Shown here in pieces: positions 53,768 to 62,700 of a DNA stretch of 64,000 bases. The DNA is from Gluconacetobacter tumulisoli. Lineage in GTDB: Bacteria; Pseudomonadota; Alphaproteobacteria; Acetobacterales; Acetobacteraceae. The notes under the pieces were generated by a model. The model saw only the letters and a list, made by a program, of their open reading frames with translations. It was not told the DNA's origin and searched no databases. The DNA lies in NCBI RefSeq assembly GCF_014174155.1, contig NZ_JABEQM010000007.1, forward strand, positions 1 through 64,000, given 5' to 3'. A program made the translations under genes and the position numbers. Within the stretch, counting starts at the first letter, position 1. The number at the start of each line of letters is the position of its first letter.

Positions 53768-54170
53768 GGATTTTCGGCCCGTCGACGCCTCCCCGGCCGG
53801 GGGACTGGCGATCCTGCTGCTGGATGGAGGGTACGAGCGCGCGCATTATGCGTTCGTGCTGGCGGCGGGGGCGCTGGCCGTCGATCGACCGGTCGTCCTG
53901 TTCGCAGCCGGACAAGGGGTGCATGCCCTGGCCCGGGACTGGAACGGCCTGCGCGAGGCGGGGCGCGACGCGGGGGTGCAGGCCAGCGGCGTCGCCGGTT
54001 TCGACACGTTGCGCGCTGCGGTGCGCGAGCTGGACGGCGTCCTGCTGGCATGCGAATCCGGGCTGCGCATCGCCGGTCTGCCCGCGGACGCGTTGCTGTC
54101 CGGGGTCCGGGTGGCTGGCATTCCAACATTCCTCGATGCGGCCCGCGGCCGGCAGATCATTAGCCTGTGA
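53757..54170 (+). CDS. DsrE-family-like protein
   Basis: The 137-residue protein has a Rossmann-like DsrE/DsrF/peroxiredoxin pattern: LAILLLDGGYERAHYAFVLAAGALAVDRPVVLFAAGQGVHAL and a late LLACESGLRIAG. Its single conserved Cys is at the position used for sulfur transfer in relatives. The ATG lies inside the ThiF-like gene, which suggests a shared sulfur-handling role (inference). Confidence 0.75.
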   Translation: MPVEDFRPVDASPAGGLAILLLDGGYERAHYAFVLAAGALAVDRPVVLFAAGQGVHALARDWNGLREAGRDAGVQASGVAGFDTLRAAVRELDGVLLACESGLRIAGLPADALLSGVRVAGIPTFLDAARGRQIISL

Positions 54171-54250
54171 GGCAGGATGACCTGCCCGTTCCCGGCCGCC
54201 ACGCCGGATCCCCCTTGCCGAGCGGCGTAGGCCTTGGCAGGGATGCAGCC

Positions 54251-55402
54251 ATGATCCGTTCCGCATTTCCCCTCCCGTCTGCCCGCGCGCGTGGCCGCCT
54301 CGGCCGCGGGGCATTGTCGATGGCCCTGATGATCCCCGCGGCGTTCCACGCGACGGCGGCGGCAGCCCAGGGTACCGTGAACCCGGGGTCCGCGACCCAG
54401 GCCACCACCACGGCCCGCCACCACCATCACCATCACGCAGGCACCGTCACCGCGACGGGGGCGAAGGGCACGAAATCCAGGGCGGCCCCCGCCACGCATG
54501 GCCCAGGGGACCATCGCCACCCCCATCACCACGCGACGACCGGGCACCCGGCCCCGTCTTCCGCCCATGCCCGGCATGCCGAGGCCCCGCCGCATCATCC
54601 CCACGGTCCGCCCCCCCACGGTGCGGCGCACGGGTTTGCCGCGACCGCGACGCGACATGCAGGGCATGCAGCGGGGATCGCCACCGGCGCCGCCGTGGGG
54701 GTTGCGGCAGGGGTCGCCACGGGAACCGCCGCGGTGGGAGGAGCCGCCCCCGCGGGCGGAACGACCCTGCCCACCGACGTGCCGCCGGCTGCGGGCGCCT
54801 CCGACAAGGGCACGGTGACCGGCCTGCCCCTGCCGCGCTTCGCGGCGCTGCGCGCCGACGAGGTCAACATGCGGTCGGGCCCGGGGCAGCGTTATCCGAT
54901 CCAGTGGGTGTACCATCGCCGCGACCTGCCGGTGGAGATCGAACGCGAATTCGACGTCTGGCGGCTGGTCGAGGATTCCGACGGGCAGAAGGGATGGGTT
55001 CACCAGGCCACCCTGGTGGGCACGCGCACCTTCGTGGTGCCGGGCCTGCCGCCGGTCGATCCGACCCAGCCGACCACCCCGCCCGCCGCCGGCACGCCGT
55101 CCGGCGACAGGACCGGCGGCACTGCGCCGGCCGACCCGACCGGCCATTCCGACACGCGCATCGTCGGCCGCCTGGCGGACCCGGCCGAGGCCGCCACGAT
55201 CCCCGGCGCCGTCATGCTGCGGTCGTCGGCCGATGCCGCGTCGTCCGTCGTCGCGGTCCTGCGGCCCGGGGCGGTGGGCACATTCCGCACCTGCGCCGCC
55301 GGTACCACCTGGTGCCGGGTCAGCGTGCAACATTATTCCGGCTGGCTGGACCGCAGATCGGTCTGGGGCCTCCTGCCGCAGGAGACGATCCAGCCGTCCT
55401 GA
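54251..55402 (+). CDS. Exported SH3-domain protein with His-rich linker
   Basis: The 383-residue protein has an N-terminal leader (LSMALMIPAAFHATAAAAQG) and a low-complexity region of about 130 residues rich in His, Ala and Gly, including six consecutive His. Two bacterial SH3-like modules follow. The first has LRADEVNMRSGPGQRYPIQW and WVHQATL, the second PGAVMLRSSADAASSVVAVL and GWLDRRSVWG. Such SH3 modules bind cell-wall components or modulate wall enzymes. The His-rich linker may bind metal. AGGG precedes the ATG. pyk follows after 46 bases. Confidence 0.82.
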   Translation: MIRSAFPLPSARARGRLGRGALSMALMIPAAFHATAAAAQGTVNPGSATQATTTARHHHHHHAGTVTATGAKGTKSRAAPATHGPGDHRHPHHHATTGHPAPSSAHARHAEAPPHHPHGPPPHGAAHGFAATATRHAGHAAGIATGAAVGVAAGVATGTAAVGGAAPAGGTTLPTDVPPAAGASDKGTVTGLPLPRFAALRADEVNMRSGPGQRYPIQWVYHRRDLPVEIEREFDVWRLVEDSDGQKGWVHQATLVGTRTFVVPGLPPVDPTQPTTPPAAGTPSGDRTGGTAPADPTGHSDTRIVGRLADPAEAATIPGAVMLRSSADAASSVVAVLRPGAVGTFRTCAAGTTWCRVSVQHYSGWLDRRSVWGLLPQETIQPS

Positions 55403-55448
55403 CGACCGGCGTCCGGTCGAAACAAAACCCAGAAGGAGAAAGCGCCCA

Positions 55449-56888
55449 ATGACCATCGTCTCCGCGTCCCGCCCCCGGCGGACGAAAATCGTCTCGACCC
55501 TTGGCCCGGCCTCGTCCGACCGGGCCACGATCCGCGCCCTGGCGGAAGCCGGCGCCGACGTGTTCCGCCTGAACTTTTCCCACGGGACGCACGCGGACCA
55601 TGCCGCGCGTCACGAGATCATCCGGGCCGTCGAGGCCGAACTGGGCCGGCCGATCGGGATCCTGGCCGACGTCCAAGGCCCCAAGCTGCGCGTCGGCACA
55701 TTCGAGAACGGCCGCGTCACGCTGGAAACCGGCGCCACTTTCCGCCTGGACCTGGACGACGCCCCGGGCAACGCCACGCGCGTGCGCCTGCCGCACCCCG
55801 AAATCATCCATGCCGCGACCGTCGGCAGCAACCTGCTGCTGGATGACGGCAAGCTGCGCCTGGTGGTCAGCGCGACGGGTCCCGACCATCTGGACACGAT
55901 CGTCGCCGTCGGCGGCGTGCTGTCGGATCGCAAGGGCGTGAACGTTCCCGACATCGTGCTGCCGATTCCCGCCCTGACGGCCAAGGACCGCAAGGACTTG
56001 GACTTCGCCCTGGAACTGGGCGTCGAATATATCGGCCTGTCCTTCGTCCAGCGTCCCGAGGACGTGGAAGAGGCCCGCGCCATCGCCGGCGGCCGGGCTT
56101 GGATCATGACCAAGGTGGAGAAGCCGCAGGCGATGGACAATCTGGACGAGATCGTCCGGCTGTCCGACGCGGTGATGGTCGCGCGCGGCGACCTGGGCGT
56201 GGAACTGCCACCCGAGGCCGTGCCGCTGGCGCAGAAGCGGATCATCCGCTTGGCCCGCCAGATGGGCAAGCCGGTGGTGGTCGCCACCCAGATGCTGGAA
56301 AGCATGATCAGCGCGCCGACCCCCACCCGGGCCGAGGCGTCGGACGTGGCGACGGCCGTGTTCGACGGCGCGGACGCGGTGATGCTGTCCGCCGAGACGG
56401 CGGCGGGCCAGTTCCCGTTGGAGGCCGTCAGCATCATGAACCGCATCGTCAGCCGCGTGGAAGACGACGCGGTCTGGCTGTCGATCATGCAGGCCAGCTG
56501 CCCGGCGCCCGAGGGCTATGTCGCCGATGCGATCGCCGCCGCGGCCGGCCAGATCGCCACTACCGTGAGTGCGCGGGCCATCGTGGCCTTCACGCTGGCG
56601 GGCGCCACGGCGCTGCGCATTTCGCGCGAACGTCCGTCCTGCCCGATCATCGGCCTGACGCCCACGGATGAGATCGCCCGCCGCCTGTGCGTGGTGTGGG
56701 GCGTCCTGGCGCAATCGGTCGGCCAGGAAACCCCCGTCCGCACGGTCGAGACGGTGGTCGACCAGGCGATCGAAGCGGCCGTGTCCAGCGGCCTGGCCCG
56801 GTCCGGCGACACCGTGGTGATCGCCGCCGGCCTGCCCTTCGGCGTCGCCGGCAGCACCAACACGCTGCGCGTCGCCCTCGTCCCCTGA
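55449..56888 (+). CDS. pyk: Pyruvate kinase
   Basis: Pyk makes pyruvate and ATP from PEP. The 479-residue enzyme has TKIVSTLGPASSD, FRLNFSHG, the catalytic IMTKVEKPQAMDNLDEI and MVARGDLGVELPPE, followed by the effector-region KPVVVATQMLESMI. AAGGAGAAAG precedes the ATG at 55449. With ppdK in the same window both directions of the PEP-pyruvate node are represented. An upstream in-frame extension lies inside the SH3 gene and is rejected. Confidence 0.96.
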   Translation: MTIVSASRPRRTKIVSTLGPASSDRATIRALAEAGADVFRLNFSHGTHADHAARHEIIRAVEAELGRPIGILADVQGPKLRVGTFENGRVTLETGATFRLDLDDAPGNATRVRLPHPEIIHAATVGSNLLLDDGKLRLVVSATGPDHLDTIVAVGGVLSDRKGVNVPDIVLPIPALTAKDRKDLDFALELGVEYIGLSFVQRPEDVEEARAIAGGRAWIMTKVEKPQAMDNLDEIVRLSDAVMVARGDLGVELPPEAVPLAQKRIIRLARQMGKPVVVATQMLESMISAPTPTRAEASDVATAVFDGADAVMLSAETAAGQFPLEAVSIMNRIVSRVEDDAVWLSIMQASCPAPEGYVADAIAAAAGQIATTVSARAIVAFTLAGATALRISRERPSCPIIGLTPTDEIARRLCVVWGVLAQSVGQETPVRTVETVVDQAIEAAVSSGLARSGDTVVIAAGLPFGVAGSTNTLRVALVP

Positions 56889-56969
56889 CCCCGGCACCCG
56901 GTTCCTCGCCACAGGCGGGGACCGGGCCGCCGGATCGTCCTGTCTGGCGTCGGGTATGAGACCTTCTGA

Positions 56970-57033
56970 GGTTCAGGGCTCTGCCCTGAAACCCGCCAAA
57001 GGCCGCAGGCCTTTGGAAACCAATCCATTTATC
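56970..57033. repeat. Dispersed palindromic repeat, copy 10
   Basis: GGTTCAGGGCTCTGCCCTG, AAACCCG and the perfect stem CCAAAGGCC-gca-GGCCTTTGG (56996-57016) are followed by AAACCAATCCA. It lies between convergent pyk and the DUF1275 gene. Confidence 0.8.
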
Positions 57034-57083
57034 CGCAATTGGAATGCAGCCAAGCTGGGCGCGCCCCTGGGCACGTCGGTCGC

Positions 57084-57764
57084 CTACAGGGGGCTGACGT
57101 TTTCCAGCCGCTCCAGCAGCGGGTGATCGCGGAGATAGAGCAGGAATCCCGCGCCCGTGATCGTCAGCCCGACCAGCGCGATCGCGATCGGCACCGACAG
57201 GCTGGACGCCCACGCGCCCAGCACCGCCCCGCCGAACAGGCCGAAGATGGCGGCCAGCCGGCGCCAGGTGCCGCGCGCGGGGCCGCCGGCGAGGCGACTG
57301 TCATGCACCAGGCCGTGCAACAGCAGGGTCGCCGCCGGCAGGGTCAGGTCCGTGACCTGGGCGTGGCGGGTGGCCGAGGTCTGCAACCCCATCGCGACGG
57401 CCAGGACGACAAGGGTGACATAGTACCGCCACGTCATGTCCACCCACCAGATCGCCGCCGCCGCCAGGATAAGCGCGCCTACGCCCATCAGCAGGTCGGC
57501 GACGGTGCGCCGGCGCGAATGCGCCCGCCGCACCAGCCGGCCGCCCAGCGCGGCGCCGACCAGATAGGACGAGATGGCCAGCAGCCCCGGGCCAAGGATG
57601 GACTGGGCGGAGACCAGATGCACGGCGATCAGGATGACCGTTGCGGTCATGTAGCCCGTGAAAACCTGAAGGTGGGTCAGCGAAATGGCGTCCAGCGCCC
57701 CCATCGCGACGGTCACCATGATGACGGCGATGACCAACCTGGGATCGTGGGATTGGGTTTTCAC
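57084..57764 (-). CDS. DUF1275 (YoaK-like) membrane protein
   Basis: The 226-residue protein has six or seven transmembrane segments. The family start reads VTVAMGALDAISLTHLQVFTGYMTATVILI, and the later GLQTSATRHAQVTDLTLPAATLLLHGLVHDSRL is a hallmark of DUF1275/YoaK. Function and substrate are not established. Single gene. Confidence 0.88.
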   Translation of the reverse strand: MKTQSHDPRLVIAVIMVTVAMGALDAISLTHLQVFTGYMTATVILIAVHLVSAQSILGPGLLAISSYLVGAALGGRLVRRAHSRRRTVADLLMGVGALILAAAAIWWVDMTWRYYVTLVVLAVAMGLQTSATRHAQVTDLTLPAATLLLHGLVHDSRLAGGPARGTWRRLAAIFGLFGGAVLGAWASSLSVPIAIALVGLTITGAGFLLYLRDHPLLERLENVSPL

Positions 57765-57832
57765 GGCCTGCGTCTTTTCACTCCTGCGGGTTTCACCGGT
57801 GGGGTTTTAGCGGGTATCGCGGGAATTTGAAC

Positions 57833-57867
57833 AAAAAAAGAGGTGCATCGCATGCGATGCACCTCTT
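57833..57867 (-). terminator. Perfect palindromic intrinsic terminator
   Basis: A 30-base perfect palindrome (57838-57867; left half AAGAGGTGCATCGC plus centre) is followed on the minus strand by a run of seven T (57839-57833). It is the strongest rho-independent terminator in the window. Confidence 0.85.
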
Positions 57868-57978
57868 GCGAAATCAGGTCCCAAGGGCGTCACGGCCCCT
57901 GGCTTTTCATTCCCACGATCGTAATGCCGCAGGTTTCTTGTTCTTGGGAGCGGGCCGTTCCGGTCTTCTCGCTCTGGT
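57838..57978 (-). ncRNA. Candidate small RNA with terminator
   Basis: A compact minus-strand transcription unit without a plausible ORF. A sigma70-like promoter (58013-57985) would start transcription near 57978, and a strong intrinsic terminator lies at 57867-57833. The transcript would be about 140 nt. The tolC operon has its own terminator upstream, so this terminator needs another transcript. No known RNA family (6S, SRP, tmRNA, RNase P) is recognised. A short peptide gene is possible but no start codon with SD is seen. Confidence 0.45.
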
Positions 57979-57984
57979 AGGTCT

Positions 57985-58013
57985 TTAATGATCTGTTTTT
58001 TTCTGTCCGTCAA
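57985..58013 (-). promoter_or_regulatory. Candidate promoter for the small RNA
   Basis: On the minus strand TTGACG (58013-58008) is followed, after 17 bases, by CATTAA (57990-57985). The -35 match is strong, the -10 only moderate. Confidence 0.45.
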
Positions 58014-58049
58014 CGGAAATATACAAATAAACGCAAAACACTGCTTTTG

Positions 58050-58083
58050 TTGCACTGCACAATACATTGCACCGCACAATATA
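58050..58083. repeat. Two tandem 17-bp repeats upstream of the small RNA promoter
   Basis: TTGCACTGCACAATACA (58050-58066) is followed directly by TTGCACCGCACAATATA (58067-58083), identical at 15 of 17 positions. They lie 37 bp upstream of the candidate -35 and could be activator or repressor sites. Confidence 0.55.
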
Positions 58084-58133
58084 CCCGGATCACGACCATC
58101 GGTTATTTCGGGCGCATGGCGACCCGAAATGCG

Positions 58134-58158
58134 AAAAGGCGGGCCTGGGGCCCGCCTT
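58134..58158 (-). terminator. Terminator of the RND efflux operon
   Basis: AAGGCGGGCC (58136-58145) and GGCCCGCCTT (58149-58158) form a 10-bp stem with loop TGG, followed on the minus strand by T residues. It lies 30 bases beyond the outer-membrane channel gene stop. Confidence 0.75.
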
Positions 58159-58187
58159 CTGCACGCATGCCGTTTTGTCGCCGGCGT

Positions 58188-59708
58188 TCAGCCGGCGGTC
58201 GGGCCGGCCGGGTGGGCCGCCGTCGCGGTGGCGGCCGGGGCGTGTTCCGTCCAGCCCCCGCCCAGTGCGCGATAGACGGTGATCAGGTTCTGGTAGCGCG
58301 CTTCCTGCACCACGATCTGGTTCTGCTGCGCGTTATAGAACGTGCGTTGCGAGTCCAGCGTCGTCAGGTAGGAATCCACGCCCGCGTCGAAGCGCATCCG
58401 CGCCAGCCGATAGGCGTCGCCCGACGAGGCGACCAGCGCGTCGGTCTGGCGGGACTGGTCCAGGTAGGTCGACCGCGCGGCCAGCGCGTCCGAGACCTCG
58501 TGGAACGCGGTCTGGATCGCCTTTTCATACGCCATCAGCCGCTGGTTCCGCCGCGCCTTCGACACCTGCAGCGATCCTTCGTTCTGGCCCCAGGTCAGCA
58601 GCGGGATCTGCAGTTGCGGATTGACCCCCCACGTCGTGGCGCCCGTGGTGAACAGGTTGCGGAACTGCAGGCTGGACACCCCGTCCGACGCCGTCAGGAT
58701 CAGACGCGGGAAGAAGGCGGCGCGCGCGGCCCCGATGTCGTCATTGGCCGACAGCAGGGCATATTCCGCCGACATGATGTCCGGCCGCCGGTCGAGCAGG
58801 TCCGACGGCACGCCGGCCGGCAAATCGGCCAGCACGGTCTGGTGGCCGAACGGCGCGGGCGGCGGCAGGTCTGCCGGCAGCGGCGCCCCCACCAGCAGCA
58901 CCAACTGGTTTTCGTCCTGCGCGACCTGCCGCTGATATTGCGCGCGGTTGGCCGCCGCCTGCTCGACCTCGGTCTCGACCTGTCGCAGGGTCAGCTGCTC
59001 GGTTTCGCCGCGGTCGAAGCGGGCCTGGGTCAGGCGCAGGCTTTCCTGCTGCGACGCCAGGGTCTGCTCCGTCACGCGCAATTGCTCGCGGTCGGCCAGC
59101 CAGGCGACATAGGTCGTCGCGACCTGCGAGATCAGGCTGATCAGCACGCTGCGCTGGTTTTCCACCTGGCTCATCATCTCGTCCGTCGCCTCGCGCGACA
59201 GGCTGCGGATGCGGCCGAACAGGTCGACCTCGTAGGACGAGAAGCCGATGCCGGCCTGGTAAAACTTGAAGACGTGACCGTTGCCGTAGGCCTGGCCGTT
59301 CTTGCCTGCCTCCAGGCCCGGCGCGAAGCTGAGGCCCGCGTTCCCGGACGGCGCCTGATATATGGCCTGGCCGGTCGAACCGATCTGCGGGAACAGCGAG
59401 GCATGCTGCACCCGATACTGGCCCTGCGCCTGGACGACCGCGTACGCGGCCGAGCGCAGGTCGCGGTTTTCGCGCACCGCCAGCGCGATCACCGCCTGCA
59501 GGCGCGGATCGATGAAGAAGTCGCGCCAGCCCAGTTCGGACGCCGCGGTGCCGATCTGCCCGGTTCCGCTGGCGTGATAGGCCGCGCCCTGGGGCCAGGT
59601 CGCCGATACCGGCAGCGGCGGGCGCTTGTAGTCCGGAATCAGGGTGCATCCGGGCAGGGCCGCCATCAGCAGCAGCGCCGCCCGGCGCGGATGGAGAACT
59701 CCCTTCAT
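58188..59708 (-). CDS. RND efflux outer-membrane lipoprotein (NodT/OprM family)
   Basis: The 506-residue TolC-like channel has a lipobox leader (ALLLMAALPGC). Two internally repeated OEP domains carry ELGWRDFFIDPRLQAVI, YEVDLFGRIRSL and ARFDRGETEQLTL in the first, and RRPDIMSAEYALLSANDDIGAARAAFFP in the second. AGGAG precedes the ATG at 59708, four bases beyond the pump stop. It completes the tripartite system. It ends in a short Pro/Ala/His tail. Confidence 0.93.
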   Translation of the reverse strand: MKGVLHPRRAALLLMAALPGCTLIPDYKRPPLPVSATWPQGAAYHASGTGQIGTAASELGWRDFFIDPRLQAVIALAVRENRDLRSAAYAVVQAQGQYRVQHASLFPQIGSTGQAIYQAPSGNAGLSFAPGLEAGKNGQAYGNGHVFKFYQAGIGFSSYEVDLFGRIRSLSREATDEMMSQVENQRSVLISLISQVATTYVAWLADREQLRVTEQTLASQQESLRLTQARFDRGETEQLTLRQVETEVEQAAANRAQYQRQVAQDENQLVLLVGAPLPADLPPPAPFGHQTVLADLPAGVPSDLLDRRPDIMSAEYALLSANDDIGAARAAFFPRLILTASDGVSSLQFRNLFTTGATTWGVNPQLQIPLLTWGQNEGSLQVSKARRNQRLMAYEKAIQTAFHEVSDALAARSTYLDQSRQTDALVASSGDAYRLARMRFDAGVDSYLTTLDSQRTFYNAQQNQIVVQEARYQNLITVYRALGGGWTEHAPAATATAAHPAGPTAG

Positions 59709-59712
59709 CGAC

Positions 59713-62700
59713 TTACTCCTGACCGGGCGCATGGGACGCGCCGGACGGCGCGGCATGCGGGTCCGTCCGGTCCTTGATCCGGGTCACCCGGAACAGCCGC
59801 AGCACCAGAACGAAGAACAGCGGCACGAAATAGATGGCCAGCAAGGTCGCCGACAGCATGCCGCCGACCACGGCGGTGCCGATGGCGACGCGCGCGCCCG
59901 ACCCGGCGCCGGTCGAGACGGCCAGCGGAAACACGCCGCAGACGAAGGCGATCGACGTCATCAGGATCGGGCGCAGGCGTTCGCGGCCGGCCTTGACCAC
60001 GGCCTCGGCCAGATCGTCCCCGGCCTCGAAGAACGCCTTGGCGAATTCCACGATCAGGATCGCGTTCTTGACCGCGAGCCCGACGGTGGTCAGCAGGCCG
60101 ACCTGGAAATAGACGTCGTTCGCCAGGCCCCGCGTCAGGGTCGCCGCCAGCGCGCCCAGCACGCCCAGGGGGATGACCAGCAGCACCGCGAAGGGAATCG
60201 CCCAGCTTTCATACAGGGCCGCGAGGCAGAGCAGGATCACGGTCGCGGCCAGGGCATAGAGCGGCGCGGTGGAGGAACCGGAGGCCATCTGTTCGAACGA
60301 CAGGCCGGTCCATTCATAGCCGATGCCCGGCGGCAGCTTGGCCAGGGCTTCCTGGATCGCGGTGACGGCGGTGCCGGTGCTGTAGCCCGCCGCCGGCTGG
60401 CCCAGGATTTCGAACGCGTTCAGGCCGTTGTAATCCTCGACCTTCTGCGGGCCGACGATCCATTTGCCGGAGGCGAAGGCGTTGAAGGGCACCAGGCCGT
60501 TCGTCGCGTTGCGCAGGTACCATTTGTCCAGGTCGCTGGGCAGCATGCGGGCATCGGGCTCGCCCTGGATGTAGACCTGCTTCACGCGGTCGTCGCGCAT
60601 GAACTGGTTGACGTAGATCGAGCCCAGCGCGCCCTGGATCGTGGTGTTGATCTCGGCATTGGTGATGCCCAGCGCGTTCGCCTTCTCGCGGTCGATGTTC
60701 AGGCTGTACTGGGGCGCGTCCTCCATGCCGTTGGGACGCACCGCCACCAGGCGCGGGTCCTTGGCCGCCGCCATCAGGATCTGGTTGCGGGCGGCCAGCA
60801 GCTTGTCATGCCCCAGATGCCCGCGATCCTCCAGTTCCAGGTCGAAGCCGGTCGCGTTGCCCAGTTCCAGCACCGCCGGGGGGTTGATGGCGAAGATCTG
60901 TGCCTCCGGATCGCCCCAGAAATGCATCATCACCCGCATGGCGACCGCAGACGACGTACGCGCCGCCCCCGGACGGACGTCCCAATCCTTGAGCCGGATG
61001 AAGAACGCGCCGGCGTTCTGGCCCTGGCCCGCGAAGTTGAAGCCGTTCATCGAGAAGACCGAGACGACGTTGCTGCCCTCGGACTTGAGGATGTAGTCGG
61101 TGACCTTGCGGTTGACCGCGGCCGTCTGTTCCTTGGTGGACCCCGGCGGTGTCGTCACCTGGCCGAATACCAGCCCCTGGTCCTCGTCCGGCAGGAAGCC
61201 GCCGGGAATGCGGGTGAACAGGAACACCGTCAGGCCGGTGACCGCCACGTACAGCACCAGCGACAGCGCCGAGCGCCCCAGCATCCAGCGGATGCCGGAC
61301 TGGTAGCCCCGGTTCGTGCGGTCGAACACGCGGTTGAACCAGCCCGCCGGCCCGCGCGTCTTCTCATGCGTGCCGGGCTTGAGCATCGTGCCGCACAGCG
61401 CCGGCGTCATGATCATGGCGACCAGGACCGACAGCCACATGGCGGACACGATGGTGATCGAGAACTGGCGGTAGATCACGCCGGTGGACCCGCCGAACGC
61501 CGCCATCGGCAGGAAGACCGACGTCAGCACCAGCACGATGCCGACCAGCGCGCCGGAAATCTCGTCCATCGAGACGCGCGCGGCCTCCTTGGGCGACAGC
61601 TTCTTTTCCGCCATCACGCGCTCGACGTTTTCCACCACGACGATGGCGTCGTCGACCAGCAGGCCGACGGCCAGCACCATGGCCAGCATGGTCAGGGTAT
61701 TGATGGTGAACCCCAGCGCCGCCAGCACCCCGAAGGTGCCCAGCAGCACCACCGGCACGGCGATGGTCGGGATCAGCGTCGCGCGGAAATTCTGCAGGAA
61801 CACCAGCATCACCAGGAACACCAGGCCGATGGCCTCGAGCAGGGTGATGACGACTTCCTTGATCGACAGCACGATGAAGGGCTCGGTATCCAGCGGATAC
61901 ACGACCTTCAGCCCCGGCGGGAAGAATTTGGACAGCTGGTCGATTTCGGCCCGCACGGCGGTTTCGGTCGTCAGCTGGTTCGCCCCGGGCGCCAGCTTCA
62001 GCGCCATGCCGACGGTGGGCTTGTTGTTGTAGTACGAGCTGACGGTGTAGCTCTGCGGCCCCAGTTCCACCCGCGCCACGTCGCGGATGCGGACCTGCGA
62101 TCCGCCCTGCTGCACGCGCAGCAGGATATTGCCGAATTCCTCGGGCGAGGTCAGGCGGGTCGGACCGATGATGGTAGCGTCCAGGCGCGCGCCGGGCTTG
62201 GCCGGCAGGCCGCCGATTTCGCCCGACGAGACCTGGATGTTCTGGGCCTGGATCGCCGCCTGCACGTCGCTGATGGTCAGGCCGTACTTGAACAGCTTGC
62301 CGGGATCCAGCCAGATGCGCATCGCGTATTCCGAGCCGAACAGCGTATGGTCGCCCACGCCGGACACGCGGCTGATCGGGTCGGAGACGTTCGACGCCAC
62401 GTAATCGGCGATGTCGAAGCCCGACATGGACCCGTCGGTCGAGATGAAGGCCAGGACCAGCATGAAGTTCCTGACCGCCTTGGTGACGGTCAGGCCCTGG
62501 GCCGTGACCTCGGACGGCAGGCGCGGCTGGGCGAGCTGCAGCTTGTTCTGCACCTGGACCTGCGCGATGTCGGGATTGGTTCCCTGCTCGAACGTCAGGT
62601 CGATTTCCATCTGCCCGCTGGCATAGGATTGCGCCGACACGTATTCGAGATGGTCCAGCCCGTACATCTGCTGCAGGATGGGCCGCACGACGGTGTTGTT

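Noticed and set aside
54420-54460. Hexahistidine run as a cloning-vector tag
   Set aside because: It is embedded in a larger His-rich, genome-typical linker coded with mixed CAC/CAT codons, with no vector sequence around it.
57807-58079. 90-codon minus-strand frame across the small RNA candidate
   Set aside because: It runs through the terminator hairpin, lacks an SD and shows no conserved-looking protein pattern.
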